Below are positions 38,076 to 47,576 of a stretch of DNA of 61,601 bases, piece by piece. The translations under genes and the position numbers were made by a program. The DNA is from Bacteroides caecigallinarum. GTDB lineage: Bacteria > Bacteroidota > Bacteroidia > Bacteroidales > Bacteroidaceae. The notes under the pieces were generated by a model. That model was not told where the DNA came from, searched no databases, and saw nothing but the letters and a program-made list of their open reading frames with translations. Every line of letters begins with the position of its first letter. The first letter of the stretch is position 1. Where the stretch lies: the NCBI RefSeq assembly GCF_021530995.1, contig NZ_JADYTF010000004.1, positions 1 to 61,601 on the forward strand, given 5' to 3'.

Positions 38076-39521
38076 GTGTCAAATAATTCTCTAAAAGAAA
38101 AAACAGCTAAAGGACTTCTATGGGGAGGACTGGGAAACGGTATCATGCAAATCCTGAACCTGGTCTTTGGCATATTTCTTGCCCGTCTGCTTACTCCTGA
38201 CGATTATGGAATGGTGGGAATGCTTGCCATATTCAGTGCCATAGCCGGTACAATACAGGAAAGCGGATTTACCAATGCTCTGGCAAACAAACAGAACATT
38301 ACTCACAATGACTACAATGCCGTGTTCTGGTTCAGTACGCTGACTGGAGGACTGCTCTATATAATACTCTTTCTGTCGGCTCCTCTGATTGCCGACTACT
38401 ACAATCAGCCGGATCTGATCAGGCTTTCAAGAATATACTTCCTGGGATTTGTCATATCAAGCACTGCCACATCGCACAATGCTTATTTGTTCAGGAACCT
38501 GATGACAAGAGAAAAAGCGACTGCACAGATTTACGCAATAACCATATCCTGCCTTATAGGAATAATTCTTGCATATAACGGCATGTCATATTGGGGGCTG
38601 GCCATACAGAACCTGATATATATTGCCATAGTAAACCTCAGCCTATGGTTCTACTCACCATGGCGTCCAACATTTAATATAGATTTCGGTCCGATAAAAG
38701 AGTTTTTCGGTTTCAGTGTCAAGATACTGCTCACCAATATATTCAATCAGGTAAACAACAATATATTCTCAACCATTATAGGACGTAGGTTTACCCCATA
38801 TTCCGTAGGTCTATACACTCAGGCTAACAAATGGAACTCAATGGGTTCATCACTGATAAGCTCCACAATAGGAGGAGTTGCCCAACCGATATTCGCACAA
38901 GCAACTGACGACAAAGTCCAACAACTCAGTATATTCAGAAAAATGCTGAGGTTTACATCATATATATCTTTTCCAACCATGCTTGGACTGGCACTTATCG
39001 CACCGGAATTCATACTTCTGACGATAAAGGACAAATGGGTGGACTGTATTCCTATCCTTCAACAACTATGTATATGGGGAGCATTTTTCCCTATTACAAC
39101 ACTATGTTCCCACCTCCTGATAAGCCGTGGAAAATCAAATCTCAATCTCTATAGCAATATAACATTAGGCTGTCTGCAAATCGTAGCCTTGCTGATAAGT
39201 TGGAGATTTGGAATTTCAATAATGATCTCTACATACGTAATCATAAACATTCTATGGATGGCTGTTTGGTACCTTATGGTGAGAAAAGAAATAGGATTGC
39301 GATTTATGGACGCTATCAAAGATATATGTCCGTTCATAATTATAACTATAGTTGCAGCATTCGCAGCAAAAGTAATTTGTGGATTCATGGATTCACCTTA
39401 CATGATTTTAGTCTCCAAAATCATCATCACTGCTGTTCTGTATCTGGGTATATCACGCATTGCAAACTCAAAAATACAGGATGAGATTTTCTCATATTTA
39501 CTTAAAAGAAAAATAAAATGA
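38076..39521 (+). CDS. Wzx-type polysaccharide flippase
   Basis: A 481-residue multi-helix protein of the MOP/polysaccharide transporter family that moves lipid-linked repeat units across the inner membrane. The N-terminal block KGLLWGGLGNGIMQILNLVF, then LARLLTPDDYGMVGML, is typical. About 12-14 hydrophobic segments are visible. Translation starts at a GTG (38076), 18 bp after the metG terminator. It overlaps the next glycosyltransferase gene by 4 bases and opens the surface polysaccharide cluster that runs to 45.9 kb. Confidence 0.92.
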   Translation: MSNNSLKEKTAKGLLWGGLGNGIMQILNLVFGIFLARLLTPDDYGMVGMLAIFSAIAGTIQESGFTNALANKQNITHNDYNAVFWFSTLTGGLLYIILFLSAPLIADYYNQPDLIRLSRIYFLGFVISSTATSHNAYLFRNLMTREKATAQIYAITISCLIGIILAYNGMSYWGLAIQNLIYIAIVNLSLWFYSPWRPTFNIDFGPIKEFFGFSVKILLTNIFNQVNNNIFSTIIGRRFTPYSVGLYTQANKWNSMGSSLISSTIGGVAQPIFAQATDDKVQQLSIFRKMLRFTSYISFPTMLGLALIAPEFILLTIKDKWVDCIPILQQLCIWGAFFPITTLCSHLLISRGKSNLNLYSNITLGCLQIVALLISWRFGISIMISTYVIINILWMAVWYLMVRKEIGLRFMDAIKDICPFIIITIVAAFAAKVICGFMDSPYMILVSKIIITAVLYLGISRIANSKIQDEIFSYLLKRKIK

Positions 39522-40444
39522 TAAGTGTTATTATACCTCTATATAACTGTGAGAAGTTTATCACACGTAGTATCAGCTCCGTCCTCAACCAGACGGTACA
39601 GGAGTTTGAGATAATAGTAGTAGACGATGGCTCGACAGACAAAGGACCGGAAATTGTGGAGAAAATGAATTCTCCGCTTATACGGTTGATTCATCAGAAA
39701 AATCAGGGGGTGTCATGTGCAAGAAACAGAGGTATAAAGGAATCCAGATACGAGCTGATTGCTTTTCTTGATGCAGACGACGAATGGGATACCGACCATT
39801 TGGAAACCATTATGTATCTGTACAACAAATATCCACAGTGTGGAGTATTCGCTGCCTCATACAGGATGTCTGTTTGGAATAATATCATATACCCTGAATT
39901 CAGTTCCAAAATACCTTTTAAAGATGACGGAATATTGTACAATTATTATGAGGTAGCTTCAGGGACCAATCTTCCGATAAACTCAAACACATACGCTGTA
40001 AGGAAAAATATAATTGAATCAATTGGCGGTTACCCTACAGGTATTCCTTCAGGGGAGGACATTCTTACAATTGCCAGGTTAAATGCTGTATGCGATTTCG
40101 CATATACTACAAAAGTGACTTCTACTTACTATATTCAAGACGAAACAGAAAAGAGTATTCGTCCAGTACTAAGACACGATCCATTAGACAGACTTTTTTA
40201 TGAAAACTATAAGATATCTAAGCATAAAAAAGGAGCACGTCTGTTTCTGGCATCATGGCATAAAAGAAGAATGTCAAAAGCATTGTTCCATCGCAAATAT
40301 GGAATAGCAGCAATACAATTCTTCAAAGCTTTTATTATAATGCCTTTTCAGAAAAAGCTATATACATCTCTTATAGTTTCTATTATTTCCGCTATTACAG
40401 GAAAACCCGTTATAGAAATAAATAAAATATTAAAAAATAAATAA
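39518..40444 (+). CDS. GT2 glycosyltransferase
   Basis: A 308-residue GT-A enzyme with MISVIIPLYNCEKFI, VVDDGSTD and FLDADDEW, the DxD that binds the nucleotide sugar. The C-terminal part is Lys- and aromatic-rich and may lie along the membrane. It overlaps the flippase gene by 4 bases (ATGA), so the two are translated together. Donor and acceptor cannot be predicted. Confidence 0.9.
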   Translation: MISVIIPLYNCEKFITRSISSVLNQTVQEFEIIVVDDGSTDKGPEIVEKMNSPLIRLIHQKNQGVSCARNRGIKESRYELIAFLDADDEWDTDHLETIMYLYNKYPQCGVFAASYRMSVWNNIIYPEFSSKIPFKDDGILYNYYEVASGTNLPINSNTYAVRKNIIESIGGYPTGIPSGEDILTIARLNAVCDFAYTTKVTSTYYIQDETEKSIRPVLRHDPLDRLFYENYKISKHKKGARLFLASWHKRRMSKALFHRKYGIAAIQFFKAFIIMPFQKKLYTSLIVSIISAITGKPVIEINKILKNK

Positions 40445-40557
40445 ATAGGGGTTTATTGGGTTTATCGTATTTATAATGAATTATTCTACAGTTCATCATT
40501 TGAGCACAAACAGAATAAGATACGAAAATATAACCAACAAAATGAGCATAACAAACA

Positions 40558-40588
40558 TTGTAGATTTTAACGGTATATATTACCTTTG
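40558..40588 (+). promoter_or_regulatory. promoter of the GT8 gene
   Basis: TTG at 40558-40560 and TACCTTTG at 40581-40588, 20 bp apart, begin a leader of about 118 nt before the GT8 ATG. The surrounding 262-bp gap (40445-40706) is A/T-rich and holds only this promoter and the hairpin at 40633-40668. Confidence 0.65.
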
Positions 40589-40632
40589 CTATGAATATTT
40601 AGTGAACCCATATTATACTATAACAAAATAAA

Positions 40633-40668
40633 ATGAAGTTTACAAGTTTCTTCACTTCATAGTTTTTT
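40633..40668 (+). terminator. terminator-like hairpin inside the GT8 leader
   Basis: ATGAAGT (40633-40639) pairs with ACTTCAT (40654-40660), followed by AGTTTTTT. It lies between the GT8 promoter and start codon, so it may act as an attenuator; it could instead end read-through from the upstream pair. Confidence 0.5.
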
Positions 40669-40706
40669 ATACACAATTACGGATATACATACTAATGATA
40701 TAGGAT

Positions 40707-41672
40707 ATGAAAACAATACCAATATTTTTCACATTCGATAAGAATTATGTGTTAGCAGCAAAAGTAGCAATCCACTCTTTAATTGCTAATGCATCAAAAG
40801 AATATAAATATGAGTTATACGTTCTACATACATCCTTATCAGAGAATAACTGCAATAACATTAAGCAGGTAGTAAATACCATCAATGCAGAAATACATTT
40901 TATAAATGTATCCGATTATGAAAAAAAAATAGAAGGACTGAAAGGAAAATCACATTACTCAAAAGAAATATTCTATAAACTTATTGCAGCAGACCTTTTT
41001 CAACAATATGAAAGGATTATATGTACTGATGTAGATGTAGTTTTTACAGGTGATATTTCAGAGGTTTTTTTCATGTTCCCAAACGAAGATTTTATATATG
41101 CTGGTGTAGGTCCCATAGAGAACAAGGGAAGAATGCAGAAATACGATACATCTTTCAATAAAGAAGAGAAAGATATTCTCGAACATGAAATAAGTGCCGG
41201 CTTTCTACTTCTTAATCTAAAAAGTATTCGAGAAAGAAACAAACAGGAAGAAATGATAAACTATTACATCAAGAACTATGAAAGACTTATCCTTCCTGAA
41301 CAGGACTGTATGATACTTACTTGCTGGCCTATGGTGAGATACATACCTATAAGATACTTAATATGCACATATCTATACAATGAAGACTTATCTAAATTTA
41401 ATTTTTACAAGGATAATCCAGAACTAAACTGTTCTCATAATGAGGCTTTAATCTGTATTAAGAAAGCAATGGAAAATCCAATTCAATTACACTATGCAGG
41501 GCCCAACAAGCCATGGAACAGTATAATGGTAACAAAACAAAGAGAATGGCTCAAAGCAATGATTAAAACAGGATGTTTATTGGAATATATCTATAGTCAA
41601 CCTATGTTTTTTGCGCAAAAACTTAAAAGATATAGTCTAAGAAGATTTATACGAAAGCATTTTAAAATATAA
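40707..41672 (+). CDS. GT8 glycosyltransferase
   Basis: A 321-residue retaining glycosyltransferase of the GT8 (lipopolysaccharide galactosyl- or glucosyltransferase) family. It shows IPIFFTFDKNYVLAA at the start, the metal-binding DVDVVF motif and the C-terminal LHYAGPNKPWN block that closes the active site. Its coding DNA is clearly more A/T-rich than the genes after it and it has its own promoter and leader, so it may have been acquired separately. It probably adds a hexose to the surface glycan. Confidence 0.92.
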   Translation: MKTIPIFFTFDKNYVLAAKVAIHSLIANASKEYKYELYVLHTSLSENNCNNIKQVVNTINAEIHFINVSDYEKKIEGLKGKSHYSKEIFYKLIAADLFQQYERIICTDVDVVFTGDISEVFFMFPNEDFIYAGVGPIENKGRMQKYDTSFNKEEKDILEHEISAGFLLLNLKSIRERNKQEEMINYYIKNYERLILPEQDCMILTCWPMVRYIPIRYLICTYLYNEDLSKFNFYKDNPELNCSHNEALICIKKAMENPIQLHYAGPNKPWNSIMVTKQREWLKAMIKTGCLLEYIYSQPMFFAQKLKRYSLRRFIRKHFKI

Positions 41673-41740
41673 ATACAAGAATAAAAAAACATTTTCCCAA
41701 TATCTAAATATAAGATTTGGAGAAATAAAAAATATAATCA

Positions 41741-42841
41741 ATGAAAATAGCATTAGTCAAACAAGAAGTATATCAGGACCTTTACGTTTGCCCGGTAACA
41801 GAGAAGAACGCGGCAAACATTCTCTTCTCGTCAATGGGAAGAGTAGGACCTATCGGCCTTATGGCAGAACTCGATGCCGACTTCTATATAGTGAAGGAAG
41901 AGCCGGAGTACGAAACACAGATTTACCGTAAGGTGATACCGCACATCTCCAAACATCTGTATCTGCTCAAGACTGAAACACTCGACAAGATTCCGGGACA
42001 GGAATTCAAACAGCCGGGGAGTCCGTTTCCGAACGGTAAATTCGCCATTGACAGCCACGATATAGACTGGGGTAAATACGATGTTGTGATTTCCATTAAC
42101 GTCAGCCTTCCGACGTCTGTCGTAAGAAGCTATCCGCAGACACTCTTCGCTTATATGATAGGCGAAGCCAATATGGCTACGGGAAGCGTACACTTCGGAT
42201 ACGATGTCACCATGAACCAGATGGCAAGAGGAATAATCTCCAGGAAATGCGGCATTATGGATTTTCCATATACATTCCTCAGTTCGGACACTCTGCAGAA
42301 AATCATGCAGAATCACCTGGGAAGAGAATCGGAGAATAAAGGAATCTTTATGGAAATAAATTCCACTACAGAACGTCCCGTAACAAAGGCACCCGCACAT
42401 TTCCAGCCTCTAATAGATGCCGGATACGAAATAATTCTCCACAAGCAGCGTATATTCGACAATCTGAAGAGCATATACGACGCGAAATATTTCGTGAAGA
42501 TGGGAGGACGTCACATACGCGGAAACTCTGTGGCGGAAGCGGTTTCTTTAGGAACACTGGTTATAATGGATAAGAACGAAGTGACACACCACGAACTGAT
42601 AATTGACGAGTGCGACGTGAAGACTATGGACCAGATGGTAAGCCTGATAAACAAGTTGGAAAACAATCCGGATCTGTATCAGGAGCTATTGGCAAAACAG
42701 CGCAAAGTGTTGAAAGAATTGTTCTTCGAAGCCCCCGTACAGTCACTTGTCAACTGCCTGGAAGAAAAACGAAAAACCGGAAAGGCAAAACCTTATAAAT
42801 GGTATAACAAAATTGCAGACAGACTCTGTTTCATTAAATAA
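41741..42841 (+). CDS. putative glycosyltransferase of unclear family
   Basis: A 366-residue cytoplasmic-looking protein with no signal peptide or membrane segment. I do not recognise a clear family. The C-terminal part has the outline of a GT-B donor domain: YFVKMGGRHIRGNSVAEAVSLG, then LVIMDKNEVTHHELI, like the E-x7-E and glycine region of GT1/GT4 enzymes. The N-terminal half has VVISINVSLPTSVVRSYP. It lies between GT8 and GT2-like genes, 68 bp after the former and 15 bp before the latter, which supports a role in glycan assembly. The DNA is richer in G and C than the GT8 gene. Confidence 0.6.
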   Translation: MKIALVKQEVYQDLYVCPVTEKNAANILFSSMGRVGPIGLMAELDADFYIVKEEPEYETQIYRKVIPHISKHLYLLKTETLDKIPGQEFKQPGSPFPNGKFAIDSHDIDWGKYDVVISINVSLPTSVVRSYPQTLFAYMIGEANMATGSVHFGYDVTMNQMARGIISRKCGIMDFPYTFLSSDTLQKIMQNHLGRESENKGIFMEINSTTERPVTKAPAHFQPLIDAGYEIILHKQRIFDNLKSIYDAKYFVKMGGRHIRGNSVAEAVSLGTLVIMDKNEVTHHELIIDECDVKTMDQMVSLINKLENNPDLYQELLAKQRKVLKELFFEAPVQSLVNCLEEKRKTGKAKPYKWYNKIADRLCFIK

Positions 42842-42856
42842 AATAACAAGACAACA

Positions 42857-43765
42857 ATGAATGCCCCTATACTCCTCTTCGTATTCAACCGTCCGGATCA
42901 TGTACGACGGACTGTGGAAGCTCTGCAACGCAACACTCTTGCAGCGGAAAGCATACTGTATATATATTCCGATGCCGCACGCACTCCGGAGCAACAAGAC
43001 GCAGTGGGCGAAGTGAGAAGATACATACACACCATCGGAGGATTCAAGGAAATAAACATCATTGAGAGAGAGGAGAACTGGGGACTTGCCAGAAGCATTA
43101 TAGACGGCGTTACAACACGTGTGAAAGAGTACGGAAGAGTAATAGTGCTGGAAGATGACCTTATCACCGCACCATATTTCCTTCAGTTCATGAATGATGC
43201 TCTGGAGACTTATAAAGATGAAGAGAGAGTGGGCCACATACAGGGATGTGATTTCACTCAGGATTCTTCCCTGCCTGATACATTCCTGATAAAATGGACA
43301 GGAAGCTGGGGATGGGCTACATGGGAACGCGCATGGAAGTATTTCAACCCCGACGGAAAGGCTCTTCTGAAAGAACTTGAAGACAGAAAGCTGACATATA
43401 CCTTCGACTTCGACGGTAAATACGGTTACACACGTATGCTCCGCCGTCAGATTGAGGGGAAGAACAATTCCTGGGCCATAAGGTGGAATGCGTCGCTGTT
43501 CCTCAATGACATACTTTCGCTTAATGTAGGAAAATCACTTGTACAGAACGAAGGTTTCGACGGTAGCGGTACCAACTGCGGCGGTGGCGGACTGTATTCC
43601 TCAAATCTGTTCATGGACAGGATTGAGGTGAAAAGAATCACTCCGGCAGTGGAAAACAAAGAAGCAAGACAGGCATACGTGAGATACTATGCCCGCACCA
43701 ATTCATTCATGGCTAAAGCCATCAGAAGGATAAAACGCACTCTGAAAGGTGATTTTGGCAGATAA
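42857..43765 (+). CDS. GT-A glycosyltransferase (GT2/GT13-like)
   Basis: A 302-residue protein. It begins MNAPILLFVFNRPDHVRRTVEAL, and further on has ENWGLARSIIDGV and VIVLEDDL, the EDD metal site seen in GNT-I-like and related bacterial enzymes. WTGSWGWATWERAWKYF is typical of sugar transferases often annotated as 'hemolytic protein HlpA-like'. It follows the previous gene by 15 bp. It ends 108 bp before the GT4 gene, which has its own promoter box. Confidence 0.82.
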   Translation: MNAPILLFVFNRPDHVRRTVEALQRNTLAAESILYIYSDAARTPEQQDAVGEVRRYIHTIGGFKEINIIEREENWGLARSIIDGVTTRVKEYGRVIVLEDDLITAPYFLQFMNDALETYKDEERVGHIQGCDFTQDSSLPDTFLIKWTGSWGWATWERAWKYFNPDGKALLKELEDRKLTYTFDFDGKYGYTRMLRRQIEGKNNSWAIRWNASLFLNDILSLNVGKSLVQNEGFDGSGTNCGGGGLYSSNLFMDRIEVKRITPAVENKEARQAYVRYYARTNSFMAKAIRRIKRTLKGDFGR

Positions 43766-43845
43766 AATGGCTCCAGACGTCGTTTTTAACTATATTATCA
43801 TTAATTATTCATGCATCAATTGGGATAAAAAAGGACGGTTTGCAC

Positions 43846-43853
43846 TATCTTTG
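43846..43853 (+). promoter_or_regulatory. -7 box of the GT4-GT2 pair
   Basis: TATCTTTG, 20 bp before the ATG at 43874. A TTG at 43820 is a weak -33 candidate. Confidence 0.55.
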
Positions 43854-43873
43854 CAAAAAAAAAATTCCCGACC

Positions 43874-45136
43874 ATGAGAATACTAATCATAAACACGGCA
43901 GAACGTATAGGAGGTGCGGCTATTGCAGCGAGCCGACTGATGGACGCACTAAAAAATAATGGAATAAAAACAAAAATGCTTGTCCGCCACAAACAGACAG
44001 AGCAGTTAACCGTCATCCCTCTGAAAAACTCATGGAGGAGAATATGGCAATTCGCCTGGGAACGTATCGTAATATGGATAGCAAACGGATTTACACGCCG
44101 TAACCTCTTTGCCGTTGATATAGCAAATACAGGTACAGACATCACAAAACTGCACGAATTCGTACAGGCCGACGTGATACATCTGCACTGGGTCAACCAG
44201 GGAATGCTTTCGCTTAACGACATCGATAAAATTCTTAAATCAGGAAAGCCTGTGGTATGGACAATGCACGACATGTGGCCATTCACCGGAATATGCCACT
44301 ATGCAGGCTCATGCAAGAAGTATGAAGAGCATTGCCACAACTGTGAGCTTCTTCTGAGACCTCACAAGAAAGATCTTTCATATAAAACATTCAAAAAGAA
44401 ACAAAGGATTTTCTCAAACTCGAAAATAACCTTCGTAGCATGCAGTCACTGGCTGGAGGAAATGGCAAAGAGCAGTGCACTTATAGGAAGACAGAACATC
44501 ACAAGCATTCCTAATGCCATTAACACCAACCTGTTCACGCCACGCAACAAACGTCAGTCAAGAGAGAAACTTAACTTACCTCAGGACAAAAAACTTCTGC
44601 TTTTCGGATCGGTCAAGATTACTGACAAGCGCAAAGGTATAGACTATCTGATAGAGGCATGCAAGATACTGACACAAAGCAATCCGGAACTAAGCAAAGA
44701 ACTCGGAGTTGTGATATTGGGCTCGCATCCGGAACAACATTCTTCACTGTTCCCGTTCCCTATATATACAATGAATTATGTGAAAAGTGAAAAAGATCTG
44801 GTAGATATATACAATGCAGTTGATATATACGTTACGCCGTCACTGCAGGACAATCTGCCCAATACTATAGTGGAAGCCATGTCGTGCGGTATCCCTTGTG
44901 TAGGATTCGAAACAGGAGGTATCCCGCAGATGATAGACCATCTGCACAACGGATATGTAGCAGAATACAAGTCGGCATCCGACCTGGCAAACGGTATAAA
45001 ATGGGTGCTTACCGACGGTGACTATCAGACCCTAAGCGAGGAAGCCCACCGTAAGGCAGTAAACACTTATTCCGAATCTGTTGTCGCACACCAGTATCTG
45101 CAAATCTATAACAAGCTGACAGGCAAAAATGCATAA
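43874..45136 (+). CDS. GT4 glycosyltransferase
   Basis: A 420-residue GT-B enzyme. The N-terminal half has GGAAIAASRLMDAL and the DVIHLHWVNQGM and WTMHDMWPFTG blocks found in colanic-acid-type WcaC-like transferases. The C-terminal donor domain has LLLFGSVKITDKRKGIDYLI, YVTPSLQDNLPNTIVEAMSC and the E-x7-E motif. A Cys-rich CHYAGSCKKYEEHCHNC segment follows the first half and may bind metal. It overlaps the next gene by 8 bases. Confidence 0.92.
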   Translation: MRILIINTAERIGGAAIAASRLMDALKNNGIKTKMLVRHKQTEQLTVIPLKNSWRRIWQFAWERIVIWIANGFTRRNLFAVDIANTGTDITKLHEFVQADVIHLHWVNQGMLSLNDIDKILKSGKPVVWTMHDMWPFTGICHYAGSCKKYEEHCHNCELLLRPHKKDLSYKTFKKKQRIFSNSKITFVACSHWLEEMAKSSALIGRQNITSIPNAINTNLFTPRNKRQSREKLNLPQDKKLLLFGSVKITDKRKGIDYLIEACKILTQSNPELSKELGVVILGSHPEQHSSLFPFPIYTMNYVKSEKDLVDIYNAVDIYVTPSLQDNLPNTIVEAMSCGIPCVGFETGGIPQMIDHLHNGYVAEYKSASDLANGIKWVLTDGDYQTLSEEAHRKAVNTYSESVVAHQYLQIYNKLTGKNA

Positions 45137-45905
45137 CACCGCTCCAAATTACCACATACAGCACCAGCATCCTAAGTTCAGCATTATCACAGTGACGTAT
45201 AATGCCGAAAAGGTATTGGAGGACACTATACAGAGTGTCATCACACAGTCGTACAAGAATGTGGAGTACATCATTGTTGACGGCGGCTCGAAAGACGGAA
45301 CACTAGGTATAATAGAAAAATACAGACAGCACATAGCACACCTGGTAAGCGAACCTGACAAAGGACTGTATGACGCGATGAACAAGGGAATCAGACTTGC
45401 AACCGGTGACTATCTGTGTTTTCTCAATGCAGGTGACGAACTGCATGAAGACGACACTCTGTTCTTAATGGTGCACAGCATAAAAGGCAATACCCTGCCC
45501 GACGTGATTTATGGCGAGACACAGATAGTTGACGAAAACGGACATTTCATCAGGATGCGACGTCTCTCAGCTCCGGAAGTACTTACGTGGAAAAGTTTCA
45601 AAGAAGGTATGCTTGTATGTCATCAGGCTTTCTTCGCACGCCGCGAACTGGCTGTAAACGAACCATATAATCTGAAATACCGTTTCTCTGCCGACTTCGA
45701 CTGGTGCATACGCATAATGAAGAAAAGCAGGAGCATTCATAATTCAAGGCTAACCATAATAGACTATCTGAACGAAGGCATGACCACACAAAACCATAAG
45801 GCTTCGCTTATAGAACGTTTCAATATCATGTGCCATCACTACGGATATATATCTACCATTGCTCATCATCTGTGGTTCGTAATCAGAGCCGTGTTGAAGA
45901 AATAG
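45129..45905 (+). CDS. GT2 glycosyltransferase (WcaE-like)
   Basis: A 258-residue GT-A enzyme with FSIITVTYNAEKVLEDTIQS, IVDGGSKDGT, SEPDKGLYDAMNKGI and FLNAGDELHEDD, a pattern shared with the WcaE/WfbB group. The start codon overlaps the GT4 gene by 8 bases, so translation is coupled. It is the last gene of the polysaccharide cluster, with a hairpin terminator about 100 bp beyond. Confidence 0.92.
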   Translation: MHNTAPNYHIQHQHPKFSIITVTYNAEKVLEDTIQSVITQSYKNVEYIIVDGGSKDGTLGIIEKYRQHIAHLVSEPDKGLYDAMNKGIRLATGDYLCFLNAGDELHEDDTLFLMVHSIKGNTLPDVIYGETQIVDENGHFIRMRRLSAPEVLTWKSFKEGMLVCHQAFFARRELAVNEPYNLKYRFSADFDWCIRIMKKSRSIHNSRLTIIDYLNEGMTTQNHKASLIERFNIMCHHYGYISTIAHHLWFVIRAVLKK

Positions 45906-46004
45906 ACTGGCATTTCAGCCGAAAGTTGAAAATACATCCTCACCTTACGGATATTCCACTTATAGAGGGAATTAAGAAGTATAAATCACACACATAAATG
46001 ATAT

Positions 46005-46060
46005 AAATATAGGCGTTTCAAGGATTATTACCAACACAGTCTCTGAAACGCCTATATTTA
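46005..46060. terminator. hairpin terminator closing the glycosyltransferase cluster
   Basis: AAATATAGGCGTTTCA (46005-46020) pairs exactly with TGAAACGCCTATATTT (46044-46059), a 16-bp perfect stem with a 23-nt loop and T-rich ends. It lies between converging genes and may serve both. Confidence 0.75.
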
Positions 46061-46065
46061 TTTAC

Positions 46066-46152
46066 CGTTACACGTTCGTGTTACGCGCGTTGCACGAACG
46101 TGTTTCATGCGTAACACCTGTGTGCTGCGGTCGTTACACGTTCGTGTTTCGC
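46066..46152. repeat. three short palindromic ACACGTTCGTG-type repeats
   Basis: CGTTACACGTTCGTGTTACG occurs at 46066-46085. An inverted related unit GTTGCACGAACGTGTTTCAT is at 46088-46107, and CGTTACACGTTCGTGTTTCG at 46132-46151. The units alternate in direction and share the core CACGTTCGTG or its complement. They lie between the glycosyltransferase cluster and rmuC, in a 290-bp gap with no coding capacity. They look like REP-type intergenic repeats. Confidence 0.75.
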
Positions 46153-46195
46153 TAAATATGATTATACTTTCTTTGATGATTGAATGATCGTAATA

Positions 46196-47554
46196 TTATT
46201 TTTCTTCCAGTAGTTTGGAAGGTATATTCTTTTTCGGAGTAATACCCAGTTCCTTAAGCATTTCTGCCTGACGGATGAGATTTCCCTTACCTTCTGACAG
46301 CTGCGAACGCGCATTGCCGTATGCCGTATTTGCGGTGTTTATCGCATCACCTATCTTTTCGAAAGTTTCTGCAAATCCTGCCATCTTCTCATAGAGTGCA
46401 GTTCCGCGTTTCACTATTTCCTGAATGTTCTTTTCCTGATACTCGCGTTTCCACAAGTCGAGAGCCAGTCTGAGAGCTGCAATCAGATTGGTAGGACTCA
46501 TGAGCACCACCTTTTTCTGATAAGCATAATTCCACAGGTTGTTGTCTGCCTGTAGTGCAAGTACGTATGCAGGTTCGTTGGGGATAAACATCATCACGAA
46601 GTCCAGCGCCGATACGTTGTATTTGGAGTAGTCTTTCTTGCTCAGTTCGTCTATATGGGCCTTTACCGAACGCAGATGTTCTTTCAGATACAGCTCTTTC
46701 TCGGCCTTGTCGTCAGTTCCTATATATGCTGCGTATGCTGTGAGCGACACTTTGGAGTCGATTATTACGTGGCGGTTGTCGGGGTAAACTACGATAACGT
46801 CCGGTTGAAGTCGCTGTCCCTGCTCGTTTTTCAGATACTCGCCGTTCTCGTCTTTCAGGAATTCCTGACGGAAATATTCTTCGCCTTCGTGCAAACCGGA
46901 GTTCTCAAGTATCGTTTCCAGTATCATTTCTCCCCAATTACCCTGCATCTTCGAGTCGCCTTTCAGAGCCTTTGTCAGATTGTTGGCATCATCGCTTATC
47001 TGTTTGTTCAGCAGGACCAGTTCCTTTATTCTGTCCTCGAGTGAGAAACGTTGTTTAGATTCCTTCTCGTATACTTCTGCCACCTGATGCTTGAACTCGT
47101 TCAGATTGTCGCCGAAAGGCTTTAGCAGACTGCTGAGGCTTTCAGTGCTCAGTTTGTTGAACGTCTCCGTCTTCTGTTGGAAAATCTTGTTGGCTATGTT
47201 CTCAAACTCCAGATTGAACTGTTTGTGCATAGCTGCAATCTCTTCCTTCTGGTTCTCCAGTTTCTCTGCCATATTACGGTTCTCTGCTTTCAGAGATGCC
47301 GAAACAGTGTAAGCCTCGTTCAGCAGACGTGCGTTCTCGTCCAGCTTGTCCTGTAGCTTCTGTATGTTCTGTCTAAGATTCTCAACCTGCTGTGCTGCCT
47401 TAGTCTGTTCGTTTCTCAGCAGTTCGGCAGAATGTTCCTGCTGCATTTTCAGTTGGGATTGCAGTACACCCGATTTCCTTGCGGAAATCAGGTGTCCGAT
47501 AATTATTCCCAATATGCATCCTACTATTGTTCCTATTATTATATATATTGTCAT
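46196..47554 (-). CDS. rmuC: DNA recombination protein RmuC
   Basis: A 452-residue protein with an N-terminal membrane helix (about 1-22), a coiled coil over about residues 35-190 and the RmuC nuclease-like domain (about 195-400: [51 protein letters not shown]). RmuC limits inversion at short repeats and is thought to be a PD-(D/E)xK-type nuclease; the DSKVS block fits. It follows the outer-membrane protein gene by 22 bp on the same strand and may be read from that transcript. Confidence 0.93.
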   Translation of the reverse strand: MTIYIIIGTIVGCILGIIIGHLISARKSGVLQSQLKMQQEHSAELLRNEQTKAAQQVENLRQNIQKLQDKLDENARLLNEAYTVSASLKAENRNMAEKLENQKEEIAAMHKQFNLEFENIANKIFQQKTETFNKLSTESLSSLLKPFGDNLNEFKHQVAEVYEKESKQRFSLEDRIKELVLLNKQISDDANNLTKALKGDSKMQGNWGEMILETILENSGLHEGEEYFRQEFLKDENGEYLKNEQGQRLQPDVIVVYPDNRHVIIDSKVSLTAYAAYIGTDDKAEKELYLKEHLRSVKAHIDELSKKDYSKYNVSALDFVMMFIPNEPAYVLALQADNNLWNYAYQKKVVLMSPTNLIAALRLALDLWKREYQEKNIQEIVKRGTALYEKMAGFAETFEKIGDAINTANTAYGNARSQLSEGKGNLIRQAEMLKELGITPKKNIPSKLLEEK

Positions 47555-47576
47555 TATCTAGAAGTTATAGAATATA

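Noticed and set aside
46005-46152. CRISPR array at the repeats before rmuC
   Set aside because: The units alternate in orientation, have unequal spacing and there are no cas genes.
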